This document shows positions 1 through 11,121 of a stretch of DNA of 64,000 bases, piece after piece (position 1 is the stretch's first letter; the number at the start of each line of letters is the position of its first letter). The notes beneath the pieces were generated by a model, which was given only the letters and a program-made list of their open reading frames with translations, was not told the origin of the DNA and did not search any database. Made by a program: the position numbers and the translations under genes. The stretch lies in contig NW_006499364.1 in assembly GCF_000471905.2 (NCBI RefSeq), forward strand, positions 4,372,475 through 4,436,474, read 5' to 3'. The DNA comes from Amborella trichopoda (lineage: Eukaryota > Streptophyta > Magnoliopsida > Amborellales > Amborellaceae).

Positions 1-690
1 ACAAGGAGGTCGAATATTATGTGGATGACTTGGTGGTGAAATCTGAAATAAAAGATGCTCACATGGGAGATGTGGAAAAGGTGTTTGAAAGATTACGCCT
101 TCATCAGATTGAGATGAACCTGTTGAAATGCGCTTTTGACATGCGTTCAGGGAAGTTCTTGGGGTTCATTGTTCGACACCGAGGGCTTGAAGTTGAGCCA
201 TTCAAGATCAAGGTGATCCAAGAAATGCCACCACCAACTACACTGCGAGAGCTGCAATCTCTTCAAGGGCAACTGACATACATCCATAGATTCATCTCTA
301 ACCTCTCAGGTCACTGTAAGCCTTTTACACACCTGTTAAAGAAGGAGACCCCATTCATGTGGGATGAAGCATGCCAAGCGGTGCTTGATGACATCAAACA
401 GTATTTACTCAAGCCTCTTATACTCTCTACACTAGTGTTGGGAAGACCTCTCATCCTGTATGTGACTACGCTCGAGGAGTCACTCGTAGCATTATTGGCA
501 CAAAACAATGGCGAGGGAAAAGAGATCACACTATACTATCTCAGTCGCAGGATGCAAGGAGCTGAGAAGAATTATCCCCCTATTAAGTAGATGTGTCTGG
601 ACCTAATCTTTGCGATACAAAAGCTTCGCCATTACCTGCTCGGTCATGAAGTGAAGCTTATATCAAAGGCAGATCCTGTAAAGTTCTCAT
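1..690 (+). pseudogene. Tat-type pol fragment: end of reverse transcriptase plus RNase H
   Basis: The window opens inside a Ty3/gypsy polymerase. The YVDD catalytic box (YYVDDLVVKS) is read from base 3, followed by the thumb region with KCAF and LGFIV and then the connection/RNase H part (FMWDEACQ, ILYV, LRHYLLGHEVKLI). This part would copy element RNA into DNA and degrade the RNA template. An in-frame TAG at 588-590 interrupts it, and the frame shifts near 688, so it is not functional. The 5' part, including the rest of the palm, lies outside the window. The assignment to Tat rests on the second RNase H that follows. Confidence 0.93.
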
Positions 691-1700
691 GACATGCCCA
701 TGCTTATCGAGATGTCTTGCTAAGTGAGCATTATTGCTGATCGAATTCAACATCATGTATGTACCACAAAAGGCTGTCAAGGGCCAAGCCTTGGCTGATT
801 TTCTTGCAGCGCATCCTGTACCAACAGAAACTCCTTTATCAAGTGACTTCCCTGATGAAGAGGTATTCTGTATAGAACTTGCTCACGTGTGGGAGATGTA
901 CTTCGATGGTGCCTTCCAATTTGATCGCAGAGGTGCTGCGGTGGTGTTCATGACTCCGAAAGGAGGGATACTTCCTCTACTCTTCTCTCTCACCAAATCT
1001 GGTTCTCATAACGAGGCAGAATATCAAGCCCTTATAATTGGGTTGGAGATAGCCTTCAATTTAGACTTGAAACAACTCAAAATCTATGGTGACTCTGAGT
1101 TGGTCATTCGACAACTTATGGGGATCTATGACGTGAGAAAGAACACTCTCAAGCCTTATCACGATACGGCAAAATCATATATGGCTCAGTTCGATGATGT
1201 ATCCTTAACTCACATCCCCAAGAGATTGAACTCGTAGGCTGATGCACATGTAAAACATAGAGCTACAATTCAATTGTCCTCACCAAAACCCACGCCTGTT
1301 TGAATAGCAGAGTGGAGACACATTGAATTGAGGACCAAAGTAGACATAGATGATGAAAGAGTCCTCTTTCCTGAGTGCCCGCCTTACTTATTTGGGGCAC
1401 TTTTATTAGTCAAAGAAGTTATTAAAGCTGAACAGGAAATGGCACATGGTCAAGGAGCGGATATTCAAAAACAAGAACCGGAGTTGTTTGACCCAATATG
1501 CGCAGAAGTTGAGCAGGTCGAAGATTGGAGAGAGCCCATTATTGACTTCATAAAGCATGGTAGATTGCCTGAAGATCATGCTGAACGTAATAGTGTGCAG
1601 CAAATGTCAACCAAATACACTCTCCTTGAAGTTCTCTTTAGACGGTCTTTCGATAGTATTCTTCTCAGATGTGTAGATGCACAAGAGGCAAATAAGGTGC
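691..1700 (+). pseudogene. Second (archaeal-type) RNase H and linker of the same pol
   Basis: After a frame change the pol continues with the conserved linker YVPQKAVKGQALADFLAAHP, then a complete extra RNase H fold: MYFDGA (first Asp), HNEAEYQALI (Glu), IYGDSELVIRQL (second Asp). The final active-site segment ends in a TAG just before the expected A-D-A-H-V. A duplicated RNase H is the hallmark of the Tat/Ogre branch of Ty3/gypsy. A TGA replaces a tryptophan codon near 724. The remainder (1,328-1,700) is the linker to the integrase and carries no other recognisable domain. Confidence 0.9.
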
Positions 1701-2769
1701 TGGAAGAAGTACACTCAAGCATCTGTGGATTGCATCAGTCCAGCCCTAAGCTCTACAAATGAATACATAGACTGGGTTACTATTGGCCTTCAATGACTGC
1801 CGATTCCTTAAACTATGCCAAGAGGTGCTAGGTGTGCCAGATGCATTTGAGTCTTGTTCATCAACCCCCATAACCCTTACACTCTACAGTGGCATCATCG
1901 CCTTTCTCATAATGGGGTATGGACATTATAGGACCTGTTGACCCTCCTTCTGCAATGGGTCATGTCTTCATTCTAGCAGCAACAGATTATTTCTCAAAAT
2001 GGGCTGAAGCGGTCCCACTCAAGTAAGTTCCTGGGGCTACGATTGCCAATTTCATCTGGCATCACATCATATACCGGTATGGGGTGCCTGACCGGATTAT
2101 ATCAGACAACTACCCTCAATTCAGAAGTAATCATATTGATCGCCTGGTTAACCAGTTCGATTTCGAGTGGAAGTACTCCACTATGTACCACCCTCATGCG
2201 AATGGCTTAGCTGAGGCTTTCAATAAGACTCTATGTGATGTTTTATGGAAGGCAGCATCAAAGACAAAGAAGAACTGACATGAGAAGCTACCTAAATCAC
2301 TATGGGCTGATCGAACAACCACACAAAATGCCACTGATTCCACTCCGTATTCCTTAGTTTATTAGGGTGAAGTAGTTTTTCCTCTGAAGATTCAACTCCC
2401 CTCGCTGCCAGTCGCCAAACATCAGGGACTGACTGAAGATGACAAAGTAAAGCTTCGCTATCAAGAATTGGATGCACTTGATGAAAAGAGGCTCGAAGCT
2501 TAGCAAAATCTTGAACTCAATCATGGGAGAATGAAGAGAACCTTTGACAAGTCAGTCAAGGTATGCTCATTTGCCTGTGGGGATCTGGTTCTAACCGTCA
2601 AGAGGCCGATCGTTATGCATGGGTGGCACAAAAGGGAAGTTTGAACCCAAATGAGAAGGCCCCATTATAGTCAATCTCGCCAAATGGAGCTTACATACTT
2701 GCACATCCTAATGGAGAGGAGGCGATGCCCCCTATTAATGGGCGATACCTGAAGAAGTATTATCCATAA
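1701..2769 (+). pseudogene. Integrase and pol C-terminus (Tat lineage), decayed
   Basis: A degenerate HHCC zinc domain (EVHSS...GLHQ...KRC*VC) precedes the rve core. The catalytic triad is all present: Asp in GMDIIGP, Asp in IISDN, and Glu in NGLAEAFNK, with exactly 35 residues between the last two (DD35E). Several stops (for example near 1,760, 1,830, 2,023 and 2,276) and a frame change near 2,610 kill the gene. The real C-terminus is still readable: NGAYILAHPNGEE then PPINGRYLKKYYP and TAA at 2,767-2,769, the standard end of Tat pol. The domain would insert element DNA into chromosomes. Confidence 0.92.
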
Positions 2770-4110
2770 TATGTTATCAAAAGGACCAATATGAAATAAA
2801 AAATATTTAAGAACAAAAGAAATGGAAAGAAAAGGAAGCAAGATAGTCCAAATGAAGTCCAACTCTTTTTATTGCATTAAAAAAAAAAAAAGTTACAAGT
2901 TACAGTCAAACCCCATTATTAGGGAGGTTATAAATCTTGCATCTGAGGAAAAGAGGATGGTTATAGGCTAAAAGTGTCTCTCACAATAGGAGAAGGTCGA
3001 AGCGCTTTGATAGAGTATATCAGACATAAAAAGTAGGCTTCTTTGGCAAGGAACTGCCCTATGATGGATTGCATACCCTGTTCACAGTGAGTACCCTTCC
3101 ACAAAACAACATGGACTTCACCGTTGTGCTGGAGGACTTGGCTTCCAACAGGCTTCATAAGTCTGGCCTTACCATTGGTCACCACCCTTTTCCTACCCAA
3201 GTTAGCCCCGTGCATAAACGTCACCGCGCATGACCCGACGCCTTGTATGACAATCGCCGCACGAAACTCATCACCAAGTATGACCACAAGTGGGTATAAT
3301 TATCTGATGTTCATGAGCAACTGGTAACCACCACAAGTGGCTAATGCCGTGCGTGTCATGTTGCTGATTATGCGCAAATTATGCACTAATAAGCACCGCG
3401 TGAAACTAACGACGATTGTGCTTCTAAGGCCCAATGCCGGCTATGTTTTTAGAAGACTAATGCCTGCTAAACCCCAGCGCCAGCTGTGTTTCTTAAAGAC
3501 CAACGCCGGCTACGTTTCTATAGCCGGGCTTAACAGAGACTTTTCACCTTCCTCTAGACCGTTCGTCTCCCCGTGACCCTTTGATTGCCACGACTCCTTG
3601 TCTTCCCAAGATGGATCGAATTCCCAAGACCCTTTGTCTCCCAGTGATGGTTCACTTGCAAGCTGCTATTCGCCTCCCTATGACCTTTGGTTTCTCATCG
3701 GGAAACCTTTCCACTCACCGGAAACCGACTGGCTGCACCTTCTCCTCTTCTCCACAACATCGAAATACCATTGGAAAATTAGCGAAAAGCCAGCAGAAGC
3801 TCGTCTGAAGTTCCTTGCTACAACCCTTTTTCCTCTTTTCGGCTATCTCAAGCTACTGTCGTAGTTCCCTGCTTCCCCTGGTAAACTCCCATTTGTTTTT
3901 CCGATTGCAACCCTCGCCACAGGTCCTTGCAACCTCCTGTGTTCTCTTCGATGCTCTCTTTTGCCAAGGTTCTGGTCAGCAAAACTTTGAATATCTTGCA
4001 TTTTTGTCGGAGCTCTCACTGAAAGTCTCTCCCTCTTACTATTAAATTTTTTTTTATCTTAGCCCTTCGGTAAAATGGTGAAATGGGGGATTACCCCCTT
4101 ATATAAACGA
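2770..4110 (-). pseudogene. Antisense extra gene region downstream of the Tat pol
   Basis: The 3' region behind this pol looks like a gene unit pointing the other way. Minus-strand order: a TATA box at 4,098-4,107, a leader, a region rich in CGCCGGCT-like repeats (3,430-3,530), an open frame of 108 residues (3,287-2,961), and an AATAAA signal near 2,867 just before a run of A on the plus strand. Extra antisense ORFs behind pol are known in Tat elements. The 108-residue product matches no family I recognise and may be only one exon. It is too degraded to assign a function. Confidence 0.45.
4098..4107 (-). promoter_or_regulatory. TATA box of the antisense unit
   Basis: The minus strand reads TTTATATAAG followed by GGGGGTAATCCCCCATTTCACC. 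The flanking sequence, about 110-270 bp upstream and 50 bp downstream, can be matched to the plus-strand region 60,130-60,310, which lies in the same relative place in another Tat element. That supports a real, shared promoter rather than a chance AT-rich string. Confidence 0.45.
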
Positions 4111-4439
4111 GGCTTCCCTCAAGTGTTCCTCACAAATGAGGAATGTTAGGCAAGTCCTTGAAGACCAAACGAAGATGGGCCAGACAGGGTCGGGCTCTGA
4201 TCCGAGACCCAAACAATGTTTATCGTCGCCAATGAAATTCCATGCTTCAGAAACTAGGACCGAGTCGAGCTCAGGCCCGAGCCCCGAACACAGGTCACCG
4301 CCGTTTGAGAAATGAAAGCCCATCGCAGGCTGAGTTCAACGCTGTCTCTGTAACCCACTCCCAAGGCTGACGGTGTTCTTGAGAGTCATTGCCGACTGAG
4401 TTCAACGTCGTCTCTATAAAATGGGAAGCTCGAAGGGCA

Positions 4440-5824
4440 GAGATAAGCTATAGAGGGGAAGCTTCCTTAGTACAAACAAAAAGCAACTCAAGCAGGTTTG
4501 GCCACCTAAAGGTCACAATTTTATCGTAACAATTTACTATAGCATGATGTGTAAACAACCAGTCCATGCCCAAGATAATATCAAATCCTGAATATTCCAA
4601 AGTATCAAATTTATAAGCAGAAAACACTCTTCCAGCAAAACCCCACATTGTTTATAAACCATATCGGTCTCTATAGATTCCCCCATAGGTGTGCATACTG
4701 CTAATGTCTAGTCAAAAAGTGAAGGTCTAGCATTATGTAGCATGCAAAGTGAGGTGCAACAAAAGAATGAGAAGATCCAAGGTCAATCAAAATTCAAGCT
4801 TCCATACCACAAACAGAGTGCGTACCTTGGATAACAGAGGTAGATGCCTTGGCTTCCTACTCTATGAGGGAAAACACCCGACCTTGAGTCCGTGGTCGAT
4901 TCTTTGGCCCCTTTACCAGACAGTCCTTGATCAGATGGCCGGGCTTGCCACATCGAAAACATGAACCCGCCTTTTAATAGCACTCAGCCACAGAATGGCC
5001 GCTCAACCCACACTAAGAGCTGGCCAAGCGCCAAATATCCCTTATATCACCCGGGAACGTCTTTTGGAAATGCGTTACCCAGATTGTTCCTTCCCCTAAA
5101 CTCTCTCATGAGATGTGGTTGAGCCTTTCTCTTCAAACTTTTAGATGGTGCGGTCCCCAGTCTTCCTTCCTCAATCGAGCTTCTTCACAATCCCTCTCGA
5201 TCTTCATAGAAAGGTCCACTAAGGGGGAGAAGGTCTTGAGGTTAGCTGAGGCCCCTCTCAAACTTGTTCACCTTACATGCCTCTGTATTAATGATGTGTG
5301 ACATGTAGCGGAAGAGCTCAGCAAATTTTGCTACATGCTGCTCCACTGATAATCCCCCTTGATGCAGCTCAATGAACTCCACTTCTTTTTTCTCTCGAAC
5401 TGAGTCAAGGAAATATTTCTCGTTAAAAGCTTCTAGAAAATTCTCCCAAGTCGTCATGGTCCCGGAGTCTTCCCATGATTACTTCATTGGACCCCACCAG
5501 TGTTCTGGTTCCCGTTCTAGCATGAAGGTGTCCAATCTAACCTTTTGTTCATCTAAGAAATGCAATACCTCAAATATCTTTTCCACTTGTCTTCTCCATC
5601 GCTCAGCTTTCTCCACTCCCCCATACCCCAAGAACACCGGAGGTGATAGCCTTCTAAATCTCTCAATTAGACTACTATCAGTCTGGTCAGGGGTAGGGGT
5701 AGACGGGGCCAGCATAGAATCTTTCATCATCTGAGTTATGGTCCCCCAATGTCATGAAAAATTCTCCTAAGGCTTCGGTGTTCTCATTACTCAAACTCGC
5801 ATTATTGGCACGAGTCCTCATCAT
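4440..5824 (-). pseudogene. Del/Tekay-like gag-protease (family 2, minus copy)
   Basis: Reading leftwards, gag starts at an ATG at 5,824 and shifts frame near 5,740. It contains the retrotransposon gag domain (EHWWGPMK; WENFLEAFNEKYFLDSVREK; FIELHQGGLSVEQ; AELFRY), then a CCHC zinc knuckle CFRCGKPGHLIKDC (about 4,965-4,920). The aspartic protease follows with a disrupted front and the clear motif GFDIILGMDWL...HHAIVNCYDK (4,590-4,520). Gag packages element RNA; the protease cleaves the polyprotein. The copy breaks off at about 4,440, so RT and integrase are missing. Assignment rests on motif patterns typical of Del/Tekay chromoviruses. Confidence 0.88.
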
Positions 5825-5918
5825 CTTGGCCTAAAATAAGAACACCCAATTACTAGCTTATCCAAAAGAACCACCCTATGGACACTTCTAAGACTTTCTA
5901 GGCCAATAATTCGATCCT

Positions 5919-5934
5919 GGTTGCTCTGATATCA
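5919..5934 (-). other. Primer binding site, initiator-Met type, mutated (family 2 minus copy)
   Basis: Minus strand TGATATCAGAGCAACC, a few bases after the LTR end, corresponds to the intact TGGTATCAGAGC site of the plus copy at 23,953. This sequence pairs with the 3' end of initiator methionine tRNA, the usual primer for this group. The second G of TGG is changed to A, which would weaken priming. Confidence 0.8.
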
Positions 5935-5938
5935 TAAC

Positions 5939-7319
5939 TGTCACGACCCCGCGCCTTGATCCTTATCATATCAATCGAAGGGCGACAGAGTGCAAAACCG
6001 CAACCAGAAGTAGTGAATACCATTCAGGTGGGAGTGCTCTCAAAGCTTTTTAAAAGGTGAAATCAAAGCAAACCACGAAAGAAAAAAAAAACCAAGCACA
6101 CAGACATAAAGAACTAGACAAAATAACACCAACTTATCCATATATATAGGCTCCAAAATTTAATTACAATCATGTTCAGGGGCACCAAAGGCCCAACATC
6201 AAAATTTCAATACTTCAAACAACATAGGCCATTGCCTACAACACCTACAATAGAAAGAAGCTTCCTTTGCCACTCCCAAAACATCAACCGCCAGCCACGA
6301 GTGCTCAATTGCCCACTTTCAAAGATCGTATGTTATCACTCTACATAGAGAAAATCTAAGGGATGAGCTATAAAGATCAGTAAGCGGATCAACATCATGT
6401 ATTCCGGCCAACATAATAATATTCATAAACATTTCCCAAAAATTCAGACAGGTGTCATAACATGGAATCATGTGTCACAATTCTTTTTAGCAATGGTGGA
6501 AGAAGTGTAAATCAAATACCAGAGTGTCATACATCACATGAGCTAACAATTACCCCATCATTAATCATAATAGTAGATCATAATAACTGGCAATGCGCAT
6601 AGTGCGTACATGCATCCTACTCCCGAAGTAGAAGTCCCATCAATCAAACCAAACTAATCTTGGAACTTCCACTCTCATTCAGGAGGGAAGACAATGACAA
6701 CTGGGAGACCCATTTCGTAATGTCTTTATGCACACACACAATCTCCAACGTGCTTTGGGACTTTCGATAGGTTGTGGCCTTGAAAGATACGACTCTCTCC
6801 TTATGCCTTCCAAGTGAGAGGGCGTTACACTACCAATGGAAAACCTAATGCATAGTGTCCATATAGATTTGGGGGGCGCAACCCTGCCAAATATTCACAT
6901 TCACACCCCGACTCCATTCTTATCATTGGGGTCAAGGTAAGATCATAACTGCCAGCATCTTATCTCATCAGAATAGATTACACTACCAACGAATGACCTA
7001 TTGCGTAGTGCCTTATATCAAAAGTCTCTGACATCTCATCTCATACTACCAATGGGTGTTCCATTGCGTAGCAATTCATAACACAAGCTTATAACAACAG
7101 ATTCCCACTACCAATGGATGTCCCAATGCATAGTGGTCCATATCATAGGCTTATCACAACAAATTCCTACCACCAATGGATGTCCCATTGCCTAGCAATT
7201 CATATCACATGCTTATCACAACAGATTCCCACTAACAATGGTTGTCCCTCATATCATTTCAAATCATAATCATGCACATGCATAACTCAAACATTTACAC
7301 ACTCATGCCTAGGCATGGC
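5939..7319 (-). mobile_element. Family 2 LTR, 3' part (minus copy)
   Basis: The LTR ends (minus strand) in ...GTCGTGACA next to the primer site. It contains a tandem block at 6,690-7,250 built around CACTACCAATGG...CATTGCGTAGT, which is the reverse complement of the block in the plus copy (22,650-23,110). At 7,320 it is abruptly replaced by the start of a family 1 LTR. The missing 5' part of this LTR resumes at 28,189-29,929 in the same orientation, so a family 1 element apparently split it. No matching 5-bp duplication is visible at the two joins (ATGGC versus ATCCA). Confidence 0.8.
6690..7250. repeat. Tandem repeat inside family 2 LTR
   Basis: About seven diverged units of roughly 60-75 bp, each with an ACTACCAATGG half and a CATTGCGTAGTG half that are nearly complementary (CCATTGG / CCAATGG, CACTAC / GTAGTG), so each unit can fold into a small hairpin. 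The same block occurs at 22,650-23,110 on the other strand. Confidence 0.8.
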
Positions 7320-8622
7320 TGTTTGAAGATATTTTTCAGCACCTTGGGTCCCAGATGCCGAATAAAAAGAGAAGCTGGTCAATAAAGCCTGAATTACAGT
7401 CGAATTATCGACAATCCCATAATTTCCCCATAATAAGTGGGAATGTTCATAAGGACTTTAAAAGGCCACCTGCCAAGTTTCTTCACAATCCGATATGTCT
7501 AACACAGTGCAGACAAAGAAACAATTTCGGAAAAATTAGTCTTTAGTACCCTAAAACGGACCCCATAACTAGAACTCTATTTTTGGTGGGTCAAATTGCT
7601 GTGGTACTACTGCCATTGGATCTGGCACAATCGAAAAAAACCCCTATGGGTCATGTTTCGGCTTAATCAGACACTCCAAGAAAATGTTGTGGGTAAAAGA
7701 CCGAAAATGAGTAGGCTACACAATATTCCTGTGCGCCCTCCCTACACCAAATCACCATTAATGGTGACTATTTTTTCATTCTCGGGAACTGACTTTCGGG
7801 AGCCATACCTCACTTGTCCGGAGTCGGATATTACACAAATTTTGAGAGCGTGTTCTTCTCGTCAAGACAAGCGCTTCGATATATGGCACGCCTCGTGATG
7901 ATGCCTAAGCAGAGAGAAAAGCTAGAGAGAAGTCGATGATTCATGAAGGAAGTTGCAAGAAATTCAGCAGCGACACGTCTTGCTCGAGCGGCCATATCAC
8001 AACGCTCGCGCATCAGATTGACACTAAACCAGTTTCTTCGCGTGCGTAAGATCCAGGGCTACCATTAACCCGACCTTGTGCATTATGAATAGTCATATTT
8101 CATGCCCAAAGTCAATAAGGTTGCTATAAATTCCGGCCGCTAGAATTCAGATTCTGGTAAAAAACCCAAGACTGCAAAATCTTCGTCCGGGCACGAAATT
8201 GAGCTGTGTTTATTGTCACACGATCGTGACGGCATGTTCAGTGTAATATAGGGAATAAATCATGAAGAAACATCAAGATATAAGCACACTATCGATCCAA
8301 AGTTTTCAAGATTCACATGAATTTCAAGTCGCATGATCTTGGCTTAAAAACACGATCTATGGCTCGAAGTTGGTATCAAATCGATCGCCATGATGAGTCC
8401 TACAAGAAAGCAGTTATATTTTTTTCAAATGAGCTCCTGAGCAACTCCGGATCATCCATGGAAGATCACGCACGTTCTAAGGTAACAACATGGACTGTTT
8501 TGGAATTTTATATATTTTTAGAACAGGGGCAAAACAACCATTTTGCACCCATTTTTAGATTTTATTTTAATTCAAATAAATTATAATTATCATCAATTAG
8601 GATAGTTTTTGGGGCCCAATTC

Positions 8623-8630
8623 TATAAATA
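8623..8630 (+). promoter_or_regulatory. TATA box of family 1 5' LTR
   Basis: TATAAATA preceded by GGGGCCCAATTC and followed by CATGTTAAACCTAATTG. The same context occurs at 26,001 (TTTAAATA), and TATATATA elements occupy this position in the copies at 52,852, 55,773 and 62,064. Its position just upstream of the pyrimidine-rich leader fits an LTR promoter. Confidence 0.75.
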
Positions 8631-8774
8631 CATGTTAAACCTAATTGTAAAGGGGCTTCCCTCATACTTTCAATTCATAAATAAAGTTCAAGTTTTTACG
8701 TTGAGTTGGAAAGGCACATCTTTGAGAGAGAGAGAGAGGAGAGAAAAGAAAAATTCTGGTACCCCTCGATGAAG

Positions 8775-10809
8775 GTAATTTTCTCTCTCATCTTTCTTTC
8801 TTTATCTCTCCTCTTCTTTCTTTTTCTCTCCTCTTTTCTCTATCCTCTTACTTTTTTTCTCTCTCCTCTTCTTTCTTTTCTCTCCTCTTTTCTCTATCCT
8901 CTTACTTTTTTTCTCTTTATTCCATTTTTTCTCTCTGTCTCTCATCTCCATCTCAAACATGCACGGCATTAACCATTGCCGAGCATATCTCTCTCTCTTT
9001 CTCTCTCTTCTTCTTATTTCCTATTTTCTCTTTATTTTCTTTCTTTTCTGATTCCCCCTCTTTCTTAATCTTCTCCTTCCTTTTCTCTACACTTTCCTTT
9101 CTTCTTTCTCTTCCGTAAACCCTCTTTCTTCCTCTCTGTCTTTCTTTCTCTCTCCCTGTTATTTATTTTCTCTCTCCTCTTCATTCAGGCATGAGGAAAC
9201 CCATCATCGGGCATGACATTCTCATTCTTCCCTTATCCTCTAGAAACATGCACGGTGAGCCAGGCCTTAACCCGAGTGGCAGGCTAGGCCTCTGTCCATG
9301 TTTCCCATTCCCATGTTGTGCACGACGATACTCATCTCCACGCATGACATTACTTTCCTCATTCTTTGACAAGGGCACTGAATCGAGCCCTTCCTTGAGT
9401 GGCAGGTCGGGTTGTGTCTGAGTCCCTTACAACATGAGTGGCGATGCCTGGTGCCATGCTTGCCTTTCCCTTTTTTGGTCCAGTCTCTCTCTCTCTTGAC
9501 ATGGACAGCAAAAACCCATCACTGTCCATGTTCTTTCTCACTTCTCTTTCCTTTGTCATGGGTGATAGAAACCCATCACCGTCCATGTTCTTTCTCTCTC
9601 CTCTTTCCTCTATCATGGATAGTGGAAACCCATCACCATCCATGTTCTTTCTCTCTCTTCTTTTCTCTGACATGGGCGATGGAAACCCATCATCGTCCAT
9701 GTTCTTTCTCTTTCCTCTTTCCTCTATCATGGGCGGAAGAAACCCATAGTCTTCCATGTTCTTTCTCTCTCCTCTTTCCCTTATCATGGGCAGCGGAAAC
9801 CCAATCACCATCCATGTATTTTCTCTCTCCTCTTTTGTCTGTCATATAAGATGAAAACCCATTACTGCTCATGTTTTCTTCTTCTCTTTCTCTCCTTTCA
9901 TGGACGACAGAAGCCCATCGTCGTCCATGTTCTCTTTTTCTCTCTCTCCTTTTATGGACGACGAAAGATCATCACCGTCCGAGCTTCTTTCTCTCTCCTC
10001 TGTCATGGACAGCGGAAGCTCATCACCATCCATGCTTCCTTTTGCATGTCTCTCCTCTGTCAGTGATGGTGGAAGTTCATCGCTATCCATGTTTTGTCTC
10101 CCTCCTTTCTCTCTCTTCTCTTTCTTTTCTCTTCTCTCTCTTCTATTTTTTCCCCCTTCCTTCTATCTCCCCTTTCTTTGCTCTTCTCCCTTCTCTTTCT
10201 TTTCTCTACTTTTCCTCTTCTTTCTTTCTCTCTCTCTTCTCCCCTTTCTCATCTATCTCTTTTCTTTCTTTACTTCTTCTTTCCTTTTTTTCTCTCTTTC
10301 TCTCTCTACTTTTCTTAACTCTCCTCTTTCTCTTTCTCTTTCTTTTTCTTCTTCTTCTCTCATTTGACTAAGGGACAAGTCTAGCACTGTCATGGTAGTC
10401 TCTTCGTCGAGCAATATTGCCGTCGTGTCGGTCTAAGTTACCATGCCCATCTTGCTACCACGTCGAACTCGCCATTGTGCCACACTGGTTGGTGTTGGTG
10501 TTCTGTTGTCGAGTAATCTTGCCGCCATGTCGGTCCACGTTACCATGGCTGTCTTGCTACCATGTCAAATCAATCATCATGCCAATCTAGCCATCGTGCT
10601 AGGCTAGCCACCTGGTCAAATGTCTCTTTCTTTTTGTTTATTCTCTTATCTTTTCCTTTTTCTCTCATCTTCATGCTCTCAACCCTCATCTCATCATTTT
10701 TTATCTTTTCTCCTTTGAATGTGCACGCTTGTGTGTATTTGCCCAAAGAAAACGTGGGGTCCCTTGGCCCAGTTGTCTTTTAAAATTAACCATGTGTGTG
10801 TGATCGTAG
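8775..10809 (+). other. Putative leader intron within family 1 5' LTR
   Basis: Donor-like AAG|GTAATT at 8,775, 152 bp after the TATA box, and a conserved acceptor-like TAG at 10,807-10,809 preceded by GTGTGTGATCG. Four other LTR copies keep both landmarks despite great divergence of the sequence between. The span holds the pyrimidine tract and the minisatellite, consistent with freely drifting intron sequence. Splicing itself is inferred, not shown. Confidence 0.5.
9480..10080. repeat. Minisatellite in family 1 LTR leader
   Basis: About ten units of 55-65 bp, each with ATGGGCGRYGGAAACCCATCACC then TCCATG-TTCTTTCTCTCTCC (core written in two halves). GAAGCCCATCGTCGTCCATG-like variants occur in the right half. 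The flanks 8,780-9,180 and 10,090-10,370 are simple CT-rich sequence. The copy at 24,812-28,188 carries an independently expanded version (26,560-27,265). Confidence 0.85.
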
Positions 10810-11102
10810 CAACAGAAGAATACAGGCCAAGGGAAACGACTTCTAACCAGTTGTACAACTAGGGGGCTTTTCGACGTAATCTAAGAGGGCGATTACGCAA
10901 GCCAGCCCAAGTGAGTCACAGACCCAGGTGAGGTGTGTCCTGCCTCACAACAAATTCCTCTCTCACTGGTTGGTTTTCCTGCCCTGTTCTTGAGCATGGT
11001 TCCCAAGAGAGATATCTCAAGTCTCGGGTTTCCTTTGACACCTGAGACACATGTCACCAGATCATCCAGATCCAAGGGCTAGATCGAGGCACCTAACCAG
11101 CT

Positions 11103-11121
11103 TGGTGACTCCACTTGGGAC
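11103..11121 (+). other. Primer binding site of family 1
   Basis: TGGTGACTCCACTTGGGAC lies 3 bp after the LTR end. TGG plus a tRNA-tail-like sequence at this place is the expected primer site. It resembles the TGGCGACTC-type sites that Ogre/Tat elements use, usually attributed to an arginine tRNA. I did not verify the tRNA. Confidence 0.7.

Larger units (their letters stand above)
7320..11099 (+). mobile_element. Family 1 (Tat-like) 5' LTR, complete, 3.78 kb
   Basis: Starts TGTTTGAAG and ends CCTAACCA, immediately followed by a primer site, so both ends are defined. The same start follows a purine tract at 20,264 and, on the minus strand, at 54,157. Order inside: about 1.3 kb upstream region, TATA at 8,623, a splice-donor-like AAGGTAATT at 8,775, 2 kb of pyrimidine-rich sequence with a minisatellite (9,480-10,080), a conserved AG at 10,808, then a 290-bp end shared by all family copies (GAGAGCGATCTCAAG-type motif). 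The apparent long ORFs inside are low-complexity translations and not genes. Confidence 0.9.

Noticed and set aside
2961..3287. 108-codon minus frame as an independent host gene
   Set aside because: It lies in the 3' region of a Tat element between pol end and an antisense promoter; no recognisable domain, so it is treated as part of the element's antisense unit.
7863..8260. Possible host gene in the left part of the family 1 LTR
   Set aside because: The sequence recurs in all family 1 LTR copies (25,250-25,640; 53,040-53,620 and 56,100-56,590 minus; 61,290-61,680) without a conserved frame.
9359..10371. Several 100-166 codon frames on both strands
   Set aside because: Same minisatellite and CT-rich LTR leader artefact.
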